From contig NZ_CP154625.1 in the NCBI RefSeq assembly GCF_051148895.1, positions 3,534,001 to 3,598,000 on the forward strand: a stretch of DNA of 64,000 bases, given 5' to 3'. Source of the stretch: Terrisporobacter vanillatitrophus (GTDB lineage Bacteria; Bacillota; Clostridia; Peptostreptococcales; Peptostreptococcaceae). Shown one piece after another: positions 19,283-28,171 of the stretch. The translations under genes and the position numbers were made by a program. The notes under the pieces are model-generated. The model searched no databases and was not told where the DNA came from. It saw only the letters and a program-made list of their open reading frames with translations. Position 1 is the stretch's first letter, and the number at the start of each line of letters is the position of its first letter.

Positions 19283-20806
19283 TTACAAATTAATTTCAAT
19301 ATTAAATGCTTTCATAATAACAGGAATTTCTTCTATGATATGAGTTGCATTTACTGTATATATTTTTTTAGATAAAATATCACCTATGTAGCCATGTATA
19401 TAGGCTGCACATATCACTGATTCAAATAATCCTATTCCTTGACCAACAAAGGAAGTTATCATGCCAAGTAGACAATCTCCCATACCTCCATTAGCCATTG
19501 CACTATTACCTGTTGGATTTATATATGTAACTTTACCGTCTGTAATAATAGTTTCATATCCTTTAAGTAGAACTATTATATTATTTTCCTTTGCAAATTC
19601 TTTTGCCACATCTAGTCTATTGTCTTTTATGTATGAAATTGATTTGCCTATTAATCTAGACATTTCACCTAGATGAGGTGTTATTATAATTCTATTTTTA
19701 TATTTTTTTAATATACTTATATTATTTTTTAATACATTTATTCCATCTGCATCAATTACTACTGGACAATCACTATTATTTAAAACATATTGTAATCGTT
19801 CTAGCGTTGTCTCATTATCTCCCATTCCACAACCAAATCCTATTGCCTTAGAAGTTTTAATTAATTTATTTATTCGATCTTCTTCTTTATAATTCGCAGT
19901 CATACCTTCACTTAGTTTTGAACTTATTATATCTTGAATATCTTCATCACAAACTAAGGTAACTAGACCACTACCACTTTTAATAGCAGCCTCACTGGCT
20001 ATAAAGGCTGCTCCAGAAAATCCTTTTGAACCTGCAAAAATCGTAACCTTTCCAAAATCACTTTTAAAATCAAATTTATTTTTATCTTTTATATTATTTT
20101 TAACAAAATTCATAGAAGTAATATATTCATTATCATCATATTTTTTTAATATATCTTCTGGTATTCCTATATGTTCTACTACTATATCTCCAATATATTC
20201 TTTTGTTTCGTATTTTAAAAACCCTCTTTTATAAAACTCAAATGATATAGTTTTATCAGCCTTTATGCATACTCCTAAAATTTCACCTGTAGTTGCATTT
20301 ATTCCCGATGGCACATCTATGGAATAAACTAAATTCTTATTTTCATTTATAATATTTATAACATCTTTAAAAATCCCCTTAATTTCTCGTTCTAGTCCGG
20401 TACCAAAAATGCAATCAACTAATACATGACTATTTTTAATATTTGATTCTAACTTTTTTAAAAGATTAATATTTTCGTCCTTTGTGTCTATTATTATATA
20501 AGGTATATTCATAGCTTTAAGTATTTCTAAATTAGTTTTTGAACATGGTGTGATTTTTTCCATATTTCCAACTATAAATACATTTACTTCTTTTTTTCTA
20601 GCTTTTAATTGTCTTGCTATTCCTAGACCATCACCGCCATTATTTCCCACACCACTAACAACTACATACTTATTATATACGTTCATATCTAAATGTTTAA
20701 TTGCTGAAAGTACGGCATTTTCCATCATAAGAATTAAAGGCATTCTGTACTCATTAACGCATGCCTCATCTAATTTTTTAGTTGACATAGAAGTTCCTAT
20801 TCTCAT
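19283..20806 (-). CDS. nnr: Bifunctional NAD(P)HX epimerase/dehydratase
   Basis: 507 residues from ATG 20806, which follows AAAGGAGTGATT; an in-frame extension to 20932 runs through a terminator hairpin and is not credible. The N-terminal YjeF_N domain (about 1-215: GVGNNGGDGLGIARQL, DCIFGTGL, DVPSGINATTG) epimerises hydrated NAD(P)H. The C-terminal ribokinase-like YjeF_C domain (about 235-500: GSKGFSGAAFIAS, VIDADGINVL, ITPHLGEMSRL, NPTGNSAMANGGMGDCLLG) dehydrates it with ATP or ADP. It repairs damaged nicotinamide cofactors. Confidence 0.95.
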   Translation of the reverse strand: MRIGTSMSTKKLDEACVNEYRMPLILMMENAVLSAIKHLDMNVYNKYVVVSGVGNNGGDGLGIARQLKARKKEVNVFIVGNMEKITPCSKTNLEILKAMNIPYIIIDTKDENINLLKKLESNIKNSHVLVDCIFGTGLEREIKGIFKDVINIINENKNLVYSIDVPSGINATTGEILGVCIKADKTISFEFYKRGFLKYETKEYIGDIVVEHIGIPEDILKKYDDNEYITSMNFVKNNIKDKNKFDFKSDFGKVTIFAGSKGFSGAAFIASEAAIKSGSGLVTLVCDEDIQDIISSKLSEGMTANYKEEDRINKLIKTSKAIGFGCGMGDNETTLERLQYVLNNSDCPVVIDADGINVLKNNISILKKYKNRIIITPHLGEMSRLIGKSISYIKDNRLDVAKEFAKENNIIVLLKGYETIITDGKVTYINPTGNSAMANGGMGDCLLGMITSFVGQGIGLFESVICAAYIHGYIGDILSKKIYTVNATHIIEEIPVIMKAFNIEINL

Positions 20807-20878
20807 TTTAATCACTCCTTTGACTAAATTATTATTAACCTCTTTATTAAAAATAGTAATTCTTTTCATATAAAAAAT

Positions 20879-20930
20879 AAAGGGGCTGTCGCACGAACAA
20901 TAAAAAAATTGTTCAGCGATAGTCCCTTTC
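20879..20930 (-). terminator. Terminator hairpin resembling an IS1182 end
   Basis: Arms AAAGGGGCTGTCGCACGAACAAT and ATTGTTCAGCGATAGTCCCTTT pair over about 22 nt with a poly-A/T loop. It follows the nfu-type gene by 17 nt and is trailed by a T-rich tract on the minus strand. The arm sequences match the ends of the IS1182-type element at 28071-29970. Confidence 0.75.
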
Positions 20931-20947
20931 ATATATATAAATATAAT

Positions 20948-21169
20948 TTATACTCCTACTACTTTTGTAACTCCTGGAACTTCTTTAACTAATAGGTTTT
21001 CTATAACTGCTTTTAAAGTCATAGTAGCACCTGGACATCCAGAACACGCTCCCTTTAGTCTAACTAAAACAACCCCATCATCACTAACTTCTACTAATTC
21101 CACATCTCCACCATCTCTTTGTAAAACAGGTCTAACTTTTTCTAGTACTTCTGCAACTTTTTCTTTCAT
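20948..21169 (-). CDS. NifU C-terminal-domain (Nfu) Fe-S scaffold protein
   Basis: 73 residues, a stand-alone Nfu domain: VRPVLQRDGGDVELVEV, then the cluster-binding CSGCPGA motif (cysteines about 42 and 45) and MTLKAVIENLL. Such proteins carry a [4Fe-4S] cluster at a dimer interface and pass it to target enzymes. ATG at 21169 follows AAGGGGGGTTATAT. It stands as a single gene with its own hairpin terminator. It may work with the Mrp-type carrier at 3419-4276, which is inference. Confidence 0.93.
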   Translation of the reverse strand: MKEKVAEVLEKVRPVLQRDGGDVELVEVSDDGVVLVRLKGACSGCPGATMTLKAVIENLLVKEVPGVTKVVGV

Positions 21170-21294
21170 TATATAACCCCCCTTAAATATATTTTTGTAA
21201 TATATTTATAATTATATACCATGTCCAAATAACAAACCACAATGAAGCATAATTATTTCATTTTATTATGACACAATAGCAAAATTTATATAAA

Positions 21295-22641
21295 TTATTT
21301 TTGTATAGTTATTTTATTATCAACAGGTTTATCTCTATTTACTTCATAAGTAATTATATTTATTAAGTTCTGCTTAATTTCAATTACAGTATACGTTGGT
21401 ATTTCTTCAGAATAAATTTTTTTAATATACTTACTTTTATTTTTATCTTGTTTATAAAACTTACTTCCTGTAGAAGAACTTCCTGTTATATAAGTTATTC
21501 CTTTATTATTTTTTATTATATCTACTTTTTCTTTTGAGTTTCCCAGCCTTTCCTCTGTAAAATCCATTATTTTTTTATTATTTTTCAGTGGATAGGTTCT
21601 TGAGTATATATGATCATGACCACATAAAACTAAATCAATTTTATTATCTTCTAATATTGGTGGCATTTCTCGTCTTAATATTTTTATATCCTTATCATCC
21701 TTATGTTGTCCACCACCATAAATATCATGATGAAATACTGCAATTTTCCATTTCATATTTTTATTTTCTTCTACAGTTTCATCAATAAATTTTTTATGTT
21801 GTAATATATTTAAGTTATTTGTATTTATAAATAAATATAAAGTATTGCCATAAGTAAAGTAATAATCTCCTCCTGCTATAGTTTCTCCTAAATCAGTTAA
21901 GTTTGGCATATTAAAGTGATTGTAAAAGTTCTCATTATCTTTATCGTGGTTTCCAACGGCATTTGCAATTGGTATATGTCGTAAGTAACTAGGCGATAAA
22001 AAACCAGAGTACTCTAGATTACTTGTATATGTTCTAGCTAAATCATAACTATCTTCTTTTGAATTAGTTACATCTCCACCACATACTATAAAGCTAGGAT
22101 TATTACTTTTATCTAATGATTTTTTTATAACTTTATTCCAATTATAAGCGTCCTTTTCTATTCCTTCTTCATTAGATTTCATTTTTTTTGATGAAGCTCC
22201 AATTTGTGGGTCTGCCATAAATACAAAAGTATAATTTTGAAAATCTTGTGTTTTATATTCTAATGGTTGACTCCATAGTCCATCCCACTCATATGAATAG
22301 TTATAGGTTGTATTTTCTTTTAAGCTGGTAACCGTAACCTTATTACTTATAAACCCATTACCTATATCAATACTTTTCCCTTCAAATATTCTTTCTTCTT
22401 CACCATTTTCCCAAATTTTTATTCTACTTGCTCCATTAGAAGATTTGCTATACCAAGAAAAATTAAGCATGCTCTCATTTTCACCTGGTGTTAAGCATAT
22501 TTGTGAGAAGTAATCTAAAGATATCTGTTTTTTATCATAGTTCAAAAGGTAATTTTTATTTTCTTTTGAAATAGACAATACAGGAAAAAATACTATAATA
22601 ATAGACAATAAAATACTAATTATTTTTCTTTTATTCTTCAT
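21295..22641 (-). CDS. Secreted purple-acid-phosphatase-like metallophosphoesterase
   Basis: 448 residues with an N-terminal signal or anchor segment (KIISILLSIIIVFFPVLS, about 6-23). A fibronectin-like N-terminal domain (about 45-135) is followed by a calcineurin-like phosphoesterase domain with all metal motifs: FMADPQIG, GGDVTNS, VGNHDKD, AVFHHDIYGGG and LCGHDHIYSR. It should act outside the membrane on phosphate esters; the natural substrate is not readable. ATG at 22641 follows TAGGAGTGAAAA. No lipobox is visible after the signal segment. Confidence 0.87.
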   Translation of the reverse strand: MKNKRKIISILLSIIIVFFPVLSISKENKNYLLNYDKKQISLDYFSQICLTPGENESMLNFSWYSKSSNGASRIKIWENGEEERIFEGKSIDIGNGFISNKVTVTSLKENTTYNYSYEWDGLWSQPLEYKTQDFQNYTFVFMADPQIGASSKKMKSNEEGIEKDAYNWNKVIKKSLDKSNNPSFIVCGGDVTNSKEDSYDLARTYTSNLEYSGFLSPSYLRHIPIANAVGNHDKDNENFYNHFNMPNLTDLGETIAGGDYYFTYGNTLYLFINTNNLNILQHKKFIDETVEENKNMKWKIAVFHHDIYGGGQHKDDKDIKILRREMPPILEDNKIDLVLCGHDHIYSRTYPLKNNKKIMDFTEERLGNSKEKVDIIKNNKGITYITGSSSTGSKFYKQDKNKSKYIKKIYSEEIPTYTVIEIKQNLINIITYEVNRDKPVDNKITIQK

Positions 22642-22843
22642 TTTTCACTCCTAAAATAATATTTGTTTTTAATATTATTTAATCTTAGGGATAAATTATT
22701 TACTTTAATTATTAAAATGTAAAATCATATTAGAAGAATTACTGAATTACTTGAAAGAAACCATACCCTGATACAGTGTTAAAAGCTGTGATTAATACTC
22801 CAAATGATTTAATATCCATATTAAGTTGTAAATAGTTTCAATA

Positions 22844-22869
22844 AAAAAGGAGCATTCGCTCCTTTTTTT
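22844..22869 (-). terminator. Terminator of the aroQ-aroF operon
   Basis: Stem AAAAAAGGAGC/GCTCCTTTTTT with loop ATTC lies 5 nt after the aroF stop codon on the minus strand. Confidence 0.85.
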
Positions 22870-22873
22870 ATAT

Positions 22874-23878
22874 TTAATCTTCTAAACTAGAAATTATTTT
22901 TATTTTTTTCATAAGTTTATCAAATTGTTCAGGTGTTATTGATTGTTGTCCATCAGATAGAGCCTTTTGAGGATTATTATGAACTTCTATCATAAGGCCA
23001 TCACATCCTGCAACTATAGCTGCTTTTGCCATAGATTCCACATATTCATTGCTTCCTGTTCCATGACTTGGATCTACGATTATTGGTAAATGTGAATGTT
23101 TTTTTACTACAGGAACAGCACTTAAGTCTAAAGTATTTCTAGTATAAGTTTCAAAAGTTCTTATCCCTCTTTCACATAGAATTATATTTTCATTTCCACC
23201 TGCCATAATATGTTCTGCACTAAGAAGCCATTCTTCTATTGTTGAAGACAGCCCTCTTTTTAATATTACTGGCTTATCAGTTTTTCCTACTTGTTTTAAT
23301 AAATCATAGTTTTGCATATTTCTTGCGCCAATTTGTATTACATCAACAGTATTCATAAATTCATCTAAATAACTAATTGACATAAGTTCAGACACAATAG
23401 GAAGGTTTGTTTCTTTCTTTGCAATTTCCATTAATTTAAGTCCATCTAATTCCAACCCTTGGAAACTATACGGAGATGTTCTTGGTTTAAAAGCTCCTCC
23501 TCTTAAAAAGTTAGCTCCACTTTTTTTTACTTTTCTTGCAATCTCAACAATTTGATCTTCACTTTCCACAGCACAAGGTCCAGCTATTATACCAAGGTGT
23601 TTATTTCCAATTTTATTGCCATTTATATTTACAATAGTATCTTCTGGATGAAATAATCTATTTGCTTTTTTATATGGCTCTTGAACTTTTAATATTTTTG
23701 ATACACATTTTAAATCTTTAACTTCTTCTAAGCCAGATTCTACTGTATCTCCTAATATTCCTATAACACAGTTGTGTTTTCCTTTTGAGACATTAACTCC
23801 TAAATTTTTATTTGTTATACAATTTACTACTTGATTTATATCGTCACTAGTGTAGTTTTTGTCCATTACTACAATCAT
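22874..23878 (-). CDS. aroF: 3-deoxy-7-phosphoheptulonate synthase (DAHP synthase)
   Basis: 334 residues. First step of aromatic amino-acid synthesis: joins PEP and erythrose-4-phosphate. An N-terminal ferredoxin-like regulatory domain (about 1-75) precedes the barrel with GIIAGPCAVES, LRGGAFKPRTSPYSFQGL, LKRGLSST, CERGIRTFE and VDPSHGTGSN. This is the type I-beta form. It follows the chorismate mutase gene after 17 nt; in related bacteria the mutase part senses prephenate and regulates DAHP synthase, so a functional pair is likely. ATG 23878 (MIVVMDKN) follows AGGGAGGCAAAC; ATG 23866 is an alternative. Confidence 0.95.
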   Translation of the reverse strand: MIVVMDKNYTSDDINQVVNCITNKNLGVNVSKGKHNCVIGILGDTVESGLEEVKDLKCVSKILKVQEPYKKANRLFHPEDTIVNINGNKIGNKHLGIIAGPCAVESEDQIVEIARKVKKSGANFLRGGAFKPRTSPYSFQGLELDGLKLMEIAKKETNLPIVSELMSISYLDEFMNTVDVIQIGARNMQNYDLLKQVGKTDKPVILKRGLSSTIEEWLLSAEHIMAGGNENIILCERGIRTFETYTRNTLDLSAVPVVKKHSHLPIIVDPSHGTGSNEYVESMAKAAIVAGCDGLMIEVHNNPQKALSDGQQSITPEQFDKLMKKIKIISSLED

Positions 23879-23895
23879 AGTTTGCCTCCCTCTAT

Positions 23896-24168
23896 TTAGC
23901 GGTGATTTTCTTCATTTTGTATTAGTTTGCTTAAATTCATTAAATTTCTAAAAAATCCTTCTAATACAAATCTATAATCCTTATTTTTTAAATAAGATAA
24001 ATTTTTTTGGATAACTTCTTCTTCTCTCTTAGCATTTAAAGTTCCTATTTCTTGCTCTTTTTTGCATCTTGCTATTTCTTTTGATACGTCCATACGTCTT
24101 TCAAATAATTCAGTTATCTGCTTATCTATTTCATCTATCTCATTTCTATATTTTTTTAAGTTGTCCAT
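23896..24168 (-). CDS. aroQ: Chorismate mutase (AroQ class)
   Basis: 90-residue, all-helical AroQ-type chorismate mutase with RNEIDEIDKQITELFERRMDV at the N-terminus and KKEQEIGTLNAKREEEVI in the middle (catalytic Arg, Lys and Glu pattern). It converts chorismate to prephenate on the way to Phe and Tyr. ATG at 24168 follows AAGGAAG. A hairpin plus T-run lies about 26 nt upstream of the start codon, suggesting transcription attenuation of this two-gene operon. Confidence 0.93.
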   Translation of the reverse strand: MDNLKKYRNEIDEIDKQITELFERRMDVSKEIARCKKEQEIGTLNAKREEEVIQKNLSYLKNKDYRFVLEGFFRNLMNLSKLIQNEENHR

Positions 24169-24193
24169 AATTTTCTTCCTTTCTTATTCAATT

Positions 24194-24220
24194 TAAAAAA
24201 GAGAGCTTATGAGCTCTCTA
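24194..24220 (-). terminator. Attenuator-like hairpin in front of aroQ
   Basis: Minus strand: AGAGAGCT/AGCTCTCT (24219-24212 with 24207-24200), loop of 4 nt, then six T. It lies between the CPBP gene and the aroQ ribosome site. It either ends the CPBP transcript or attenuates aroQ-aroF; see findings. Confidence 0.7.
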
Positions 24221-24371
24221 ATAATATCTAATTTATGTAGATATTTCAATAGTTTCTTATTTATTTTATTAATATAAGAAATCTATAAGTATAAGCGAAC
24301 TCACAATGATGATCTTCCTTTTACTTATTATTTTATCAAGTCATTTTAGTTATTCCATATTTATTAAAAAC

Positions 24372-25103
24372 TTATCTTGCAAAAAAAACATTTATCAAAC
24401 TATGTACAAATATACATAAATAAGTATCTTTATATTTTATTTTAACTATTCCAAGTATAAAAGCTATTATTAAACCAAAAAATACTTTCGAAATAATTAT
24501 ATCTATTGTAAAAAATGAACTCCCAACTACACTTAAGTTCTGGCTTACTATGTCCCAGTAACCTGTTTTAAATAGAGCTGATAACAAACTTACAATTATT
24601 AAGACTTTTTTTTCATTCTTTTGAAAACTTCCAATATAGTTCCATACATAATCTCTAAAAATCACTTCTTCAAATATAGGTTGAGCTATTAAAGCTAATG
24701 TAAGTATTATTAAATTAGATGATACATATCCACCATAAAAATATGGTGATACACATATTGCACATAAAGCTGTCCCACCTAATATTAATCTTATATATTT
24801 ATTATTATATCTGTTATTTAACTTAACCAACCTTTGTCCAGGCGGGTTGAATAAATCATTTCCTCTTAAAATAAGAGAGACACTTATGCCAACTAACATA
24901 ATAGATATAATATTAGCAATATTAACATTTTCTAATGTGAAGTTTAACTGACTTAAAAATATATATTTTATAATTACCCTAGCAATCTGTACTATAACCA
25001 TCAAAATAATAGCATCTAAAACATATTCTTTATTTTTAGAAATATATCTATCTTCTTTTATATTCAAACATATCACCCACAATTTATTTTGTATAGTATT
25101 CAT
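24372..25103 (-). CDS. CPBP-family intramembrane protease
   Basis: Up to 243 residues with about six to eight membrane segments. The Abi/CAAX signature QPIFEEVIFRDYVW (glutamates plus Arg) and the second motif HSLINVFF are present, so the active site appears intact. Roles in this family range from prenyl-protein processing to bacteriocin self-immunity; the role here is unknown. ATG 25103 has no ribosome site, while TTG 25067 (residue 13) follows GGGTGA by 5 nt and is probably the true start. Confidence 0.8.
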   Translation of the reverse strand: MNTIQNKLWVICLNIKEDRYISKNKEYVLDAIILMVIVQIARVIIKYIFLSQLNFTLENVNIANIISIMLVGISVSLILRGNDLFNPPGQRLVKLNNRYNNKYIRLILGGTALCAICVSPYFYGGYVSSNLIILTLALIAQPIFEEVIFRDYVWNYIGSFQKNEKKVLIIVSLLSALFKTGYWDIVSQNLSVVGSSFFTIDIIISKVFFGLIIAFILGIVKIKYKDTYLCIFVHSLINVFFAR

Positions 25104-25161
25104 TATAGCACAGTATTAGTAATATATAGAAATATAAAATCATAATAATTTAAGTCTTTAA

Positions 25162-25473
25162 TTAGTCATATAATCCATTTAAAACTCTACAAACCGTTGC
25201 TTTACTCCATGAAGTTTCTTTTGATATTTCTCTGTAACTAAGTCCGTTATTTCTTAATTCTTTTATCTGCTCAATATCTGAATCCTTAATTTGTTTTTCT
25301 TTTGGTTTCAGATTGTTTCTTAACAATCTTAAATGCTCAATCTCTTCTTTTAAACTCTCTATTTCCATTTGTTTTACTCTTAATTTTTCTTCGTAAGTAT
25401 CTCTCATTTCATTAAACTCTTTAATATAATTAACTTTCCAACCATCTTGTGATTTTGTTTTAAATAATCCCAT
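25162..25473 (-). CDS. Small coiled-coil plus helix-turn-helix protein
   Basis: 103 residues: a charged coiled-coil (about 25-60, KEEIEHLRLLRNN) followed by a resolvase/Hin-like helix-turn-helix (about 66-99: IEQIKELRNNGLSYREISKETSWSKATVCRVL split over two helices). It probably binds DNA as a dimer. It is not a recombinase because no catalytic domain is present. ATG at 25473 follows GAGGTGTAATAAA. Target genes are unknown; a local regulatory role is a guess. Confidence 0.7.
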   Translation of the reverse strand: MGLFKTKSQDGWKVNYIKEFNEMRDTYEEKLRVKQMEIESLKEEIEHLRLLRNNLKPKEKQIKDSDIEQIKELRNNGLSYREISKETSWSKATVCRVLNGLYD

Positions 25474-25867
25474 TTTATTACACCTCTATTCATTTTTATT
25501 TCCTTCAATATAAGATAATTTCTTTATTTCCAACGAAATTCCTTGTAATTTACAAGTAAAATCATTCTAAAAATTAGTCTAAAATTCAACCTTTTTTATT
25601 AATTTTCAAAATATTATTTTGTTTTTCTATGAATTAAGAGTATCTTCTTGGTTAAATATTAAAATAATAATATTTAATTTATATTCACGTAGGATTTTAT
25701 TCTTGCAATGTGATATTATAAGTTAGATAAAAAATATATAAAATTAACTTCCCTTTACACACTATATATCTTTCCTATGATTTAAACTAATATATGGGAA
25801 CTTTTCCTTAGATATATTTGTTGCTCAAAATTTAGAGAAGTAAAATTTATAAAGAGAGGTCGTAAAT
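25474..25867. other. 394-bp intergenic region upstream of the DEAD-box helicase gene
   Basis: No open frame of note. On the plus strand TTGCAA (about 25704) is followed at 17 bp by GATAAA, a weak promoter that would give a leader of about 125 nt for the helicase gene. A loose hairpin (ATATATGGGAA..TTCCTTAGATATAT, about 25793-25820) lies in that leader. Long leaders are common for cold-regulated helicases, but nothing specific is recognisable here. Confidence 0.3.
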
Positions 25868-26974
25868 ATGAATTTTAAAGAATTAGGCATAGGTAATGAC
25901 TTAGTAAATGAGTTAAATCAAATGGGAATAAAAGCTCCTACACCTATACAAGAAGAAGCTATTCCTTTAATTTTAAATAAAAAAGATATAATTGCTCAAT
26001 CTCAAACTGGTACAGGTAAAACTTTTGCTTTCTTATTACCAATGTTTGAAAATATTAATCCAAAAGAAAATAATATTCAGGGATTAATTATTACTCCAAC
26101 TAGAGAACTTGCTATTCAAATAAGTGAAGCAGCTCAAAAATTAAATAAAGCTAAAGAAATAAATATATTAGCTGCTTACGGAGGTAAAGATATAAAATCT
26201 CAATTAAATAAACTAAAAAGAAATATTCATTTAATAATTGCTACTCCAGGTAGACTTTTAGATCATTTAGATAGAGATTCTGTAAATCTTAGTAAGTTAA
26301 AAACTCTTGTTATTGATGAGGCTGATCAAATGCTTTTAATGGGATTCAAAAATGAAATGGAAGCTATTATAAAAGAAACTAATAAAAAAAGACAAACTTT
26401 ATGTTTTTCAGCTACAATGGATTCTGATGTAAAGAAATTAGCTTTCAGACATACAAAGGAGCCTGTTGAAATAACAATAAAGAGTAAAGAAATAACTTTA
26501 GACAGTATTAGACAGGAAGTTGTAGAAACTACAGATAGACATAAAAAAGAAGCTTTATGTAAAGTGTTAAATGAAGATAATCCATTTATGGCAATTATTT
26601 TCTGTAGAACAAAAAGAAGAGTTGATGCTTTAGAAGAGGCTCTTTCTATTGATGGCTATAATTGTGAAAAATTACATAGCGATATTTCTCAACCTAAGCG
26701 TGAAAGAATAATGAAATCTTTTAGAAAAGCTGATATTCAGTATCTAATTGCTACGGATGTAGCCTCTAGAGGCCTTGATATTACTGGTATTACCCATATT
26801 TACAACTATGATATACCAGAAACTAGCGAAGATTATATTCATCGTATAGGTAGAACTGGTAGAGCTGGAGAAGATGGTTATACTTGTATGTTTGTTGACC
26901 CTAAAAATACTAGAACCTTAGAAGAAATTGAAAGTGACATTAAATATAAAATTCCTAGAAGAGTTTTAGAATAA
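25868..26974 (+). CDS. DEAD-box ATP-dependent RNA helicase
   Basis: 368 residues comprising the two RecA-like helicase domains with almost no extension. Motifs: Q motif (PTPIQEEAIPL), I AQSQTGTGKT, Ia PTRELAIQ, Ib TPGRLLDHL, II VIDEADQ, III FSATM, IV IIFCRT, V ATDVASRGLD and VI HRIGRTGRAG. It unwinds RNA duplexes in ribosome assembly or mRNA decay. The lack of a C-terminal RNA-binding tail sets it apart from CshA and DbpA. ATG at 25868 follows AGAGAGGTCG. A terminator follows at 26985. Confidence 0.94.
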   Translation: MNFKELGIGNDLVNELNQMGIKAPTPIQEEAIPLILNKKDIIAQSQTGTGKTFAFLLPMFENINPKENNIQGLIITPTRELAIQISEAAQKLNKAKEINILAAYGGKDIKSQLNKLKRNIHLIIATPGRLLDHLDRDSVNLSKLKTLVIDEADQMLLMGFKNEMEAIIKETNKKRQTLCFSATMDSDVKKLAFRHTKEPVEITIKSKEITLDSIRQEVVETTDRHKKEALCKVLNEDNPFMAIIFCRTKRRVDALEEALSIDGYNCEKLHSDISQPKRERIMKSFRKADIQYLIATDVASRGLDITGITHIYNYDIPETSEDYIHRIGRTGRAGEDGYTCMFVDPKNTRTLEEIESDIKYKIPRRVLE

Positions 26975-26984
26975 GTTTAATATA

Positions 26985-27016
26985 AAAAGCCTATCTAATT
27001 TCAGATAGGTTTTTTA
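26985..27016. terminator. Bidirectional terminator between helicase and 88-residue protein genes
   Basis: Stem AAGCCTATCT/AGATAGGTTT with loop AATTTC, with A and T runs on either side. It overlaps the stop codon of the minus-strand gene. Confidence 0.8.
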
Positions 27017-27280
27017 ATTATGATCAATCATAAATTTTAATTTGATGCATAAATCATGCTTACATAAATCTATCAACTTGTAAGCAACGTGATTTTTCGG
27101 TTCATTATCATCTTCATCTTTATCTATTCCTACGGATACTATTTTTTGCTTTTCATAATCAAATTTAATATTAATATTGGGTGTATAAAAGTCTTTTATA
27201 TCCACAGAAAAGTCATATAGTTTATCTTCTTTATTACTTTCAATACTCTTAATTACTAAATGTTTATTTTCAAATAACAA
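27014..27280 (-). CDS. Hypothetical 88-residue protein (TTG start)
   Basis: No family recognised. 88 residues, acidic in the middle (DKDEDDNEP), with alternating hydrophobic pattern suggesting a small beta-rich domain (VIKSIE, FSVDIKDFY, INIKFDYE), and ending in a Cys-containing helix (LCKHDLCIKLKF). The frame starts with TTG at 27280, preceded by AAGGAAGGTG with good spacing, which supports a real gene. The stop codon lies in the shared terminator. Confidence 0.55.
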   Translation of the reverse strand: MLFENKHLVIKSIESNKEDKLYDFSVDIKDFYTPNINIKFDYEKQKIVSVGIDKDEDDNEPKNHVAYKLIDLCKHDLCIKLKFMIDHN

Positions 27281-27397
27281 ATTATCACCTTCCTTATATA
27301 ATCTATATTTTCCAAACTTAGTAGATTTATAAATAAAAAATTAGTTAAAACAAAAATAGTATTAGTTTATTTATTATTACTATTTTCATACATCTGT

Positions 27398-27838
27398 TTA
27401 TTTTAAGATTTTTCTGCAAACTTCAACTAAAGTCTTTTCAAAATTAATATTATCTTCGCTAGATCTTTTCTTAGGCCCTTTAACTCTACCCCCACTTTTT
27501 CTAATTTTTTTAGATATATGTCTGCTATAAAGTAACCTATCCATATTGTCATTGTTATAGATTAAACCATTTTGATTTATAACATAAGATGCTTTATTAA
27601 TGGCCATTGCTGCTAAACCATAATCTTGAGTTATAACAATATCTTCTTTTTGAACATAATTTATAAGGGCAAAATCAACAGAATCTGCTCCTTTTGAAAA
27701 TACCATTGTCTTTGCTCCTTCTTTATTGAAAACATGAGAAGTATCACACATTATAATAACATCTATATTAAATTGTTTTGATACTTTTATTGTTAAATCT
27801 ATTACTGGACATCCATCTCCATCAATTAATATCTTCAT
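27398..27838 (-). CDS. YaiI/YqxD family (UPF0178) PIN-like protein
   Basis: 146 residues. Family hallmarks are MKILIDGDGCPV at the N-terminus, CDTSHV, KGADSVDFALINYV, DIVITQDYGLAA and the basic GGRVKGPKKRS near the C-terminus. The acidic residues (D7, D9, D72 region, D90 region) lie as in PIN-type nucleases, but no activity has been established for the family to my knowledge. ATG at 27838 follows AGGAGGCAAT. Confidence 0.88.
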   Translation of the reverse strand: MKILIDGDGCPVIDLTIKVSKQFNIDVIIMCDTSHVFNKEGAKTMVFSKGADSVDFALINYVQKEDIVITQDYGLAAMAINKASYVINQNGLIYNNDNMDRLLYSRHISKKIRKSGGRVKGPKKRSSEDNINFEKTLVEVCRKILK

Positions 27839-28070
27839 ATTGCCTCCTATCTTTTAATCATTATTTTCAACTAAATAACATAATGCTTGATATTTACACC
27901 TTTTTCTCTTACATAAACTTCCACTGATATATTATTTTTCACAATAGGTACTACTAATAATACTAATATTGATGCAATAGTCAAAATAAGTATAATTTTA
28001 TTATACAAAACTAAATAATAATTTAGGTACTTTTTTCCTTATATACATGTTCTTTATATTTTTAAAAATA
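27839..28070. other. Intergenic stretch between yaiI-like gene and the IS1182-type element
   Basis: AT-rich, with no convincing open frame, hairpin or promoter visible. It is ordinary flank of the insertion sequence. Confidence 0.3.
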
Positions 28071-28126
28071 AAAAAGGGGCTGTCGCACTAAAAAAATAGG
28101 GCGATGCCCTTTTTGCATAAAAAAAT

Positions 28127-28158
28127 AAATCCCAAGTTCAAAAGATCTTGGGATTTTT
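28127..28158 (+). terminator. Hairpin shielding the IS1182 transposase from outside transcription
   Basis: Stem AAATCCCAAG/CTTGGGATTT followed by T residues, ending 13 nt before the transposase ATG at 28172. It would also sequester upstream sequence and reduce read-through expression. Confidence 0.6.
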
Positions 28159-28171
28159 GTATAATTATTTT

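Noticed and set aside
20807..20932. N-terminal extension of the NAD(P)HX repair enzyme
   Set aside because: It would translate the IS-like terminator hairpin; the ATG at 20806 has a strong ribosome site.
24169..24371. T-box or known riboswitch in the aroQ leader
   Set aside because: No TGGNACCGCG-type motif or specifier-loop pattern could be found; only the hairpin and small frame are supported.
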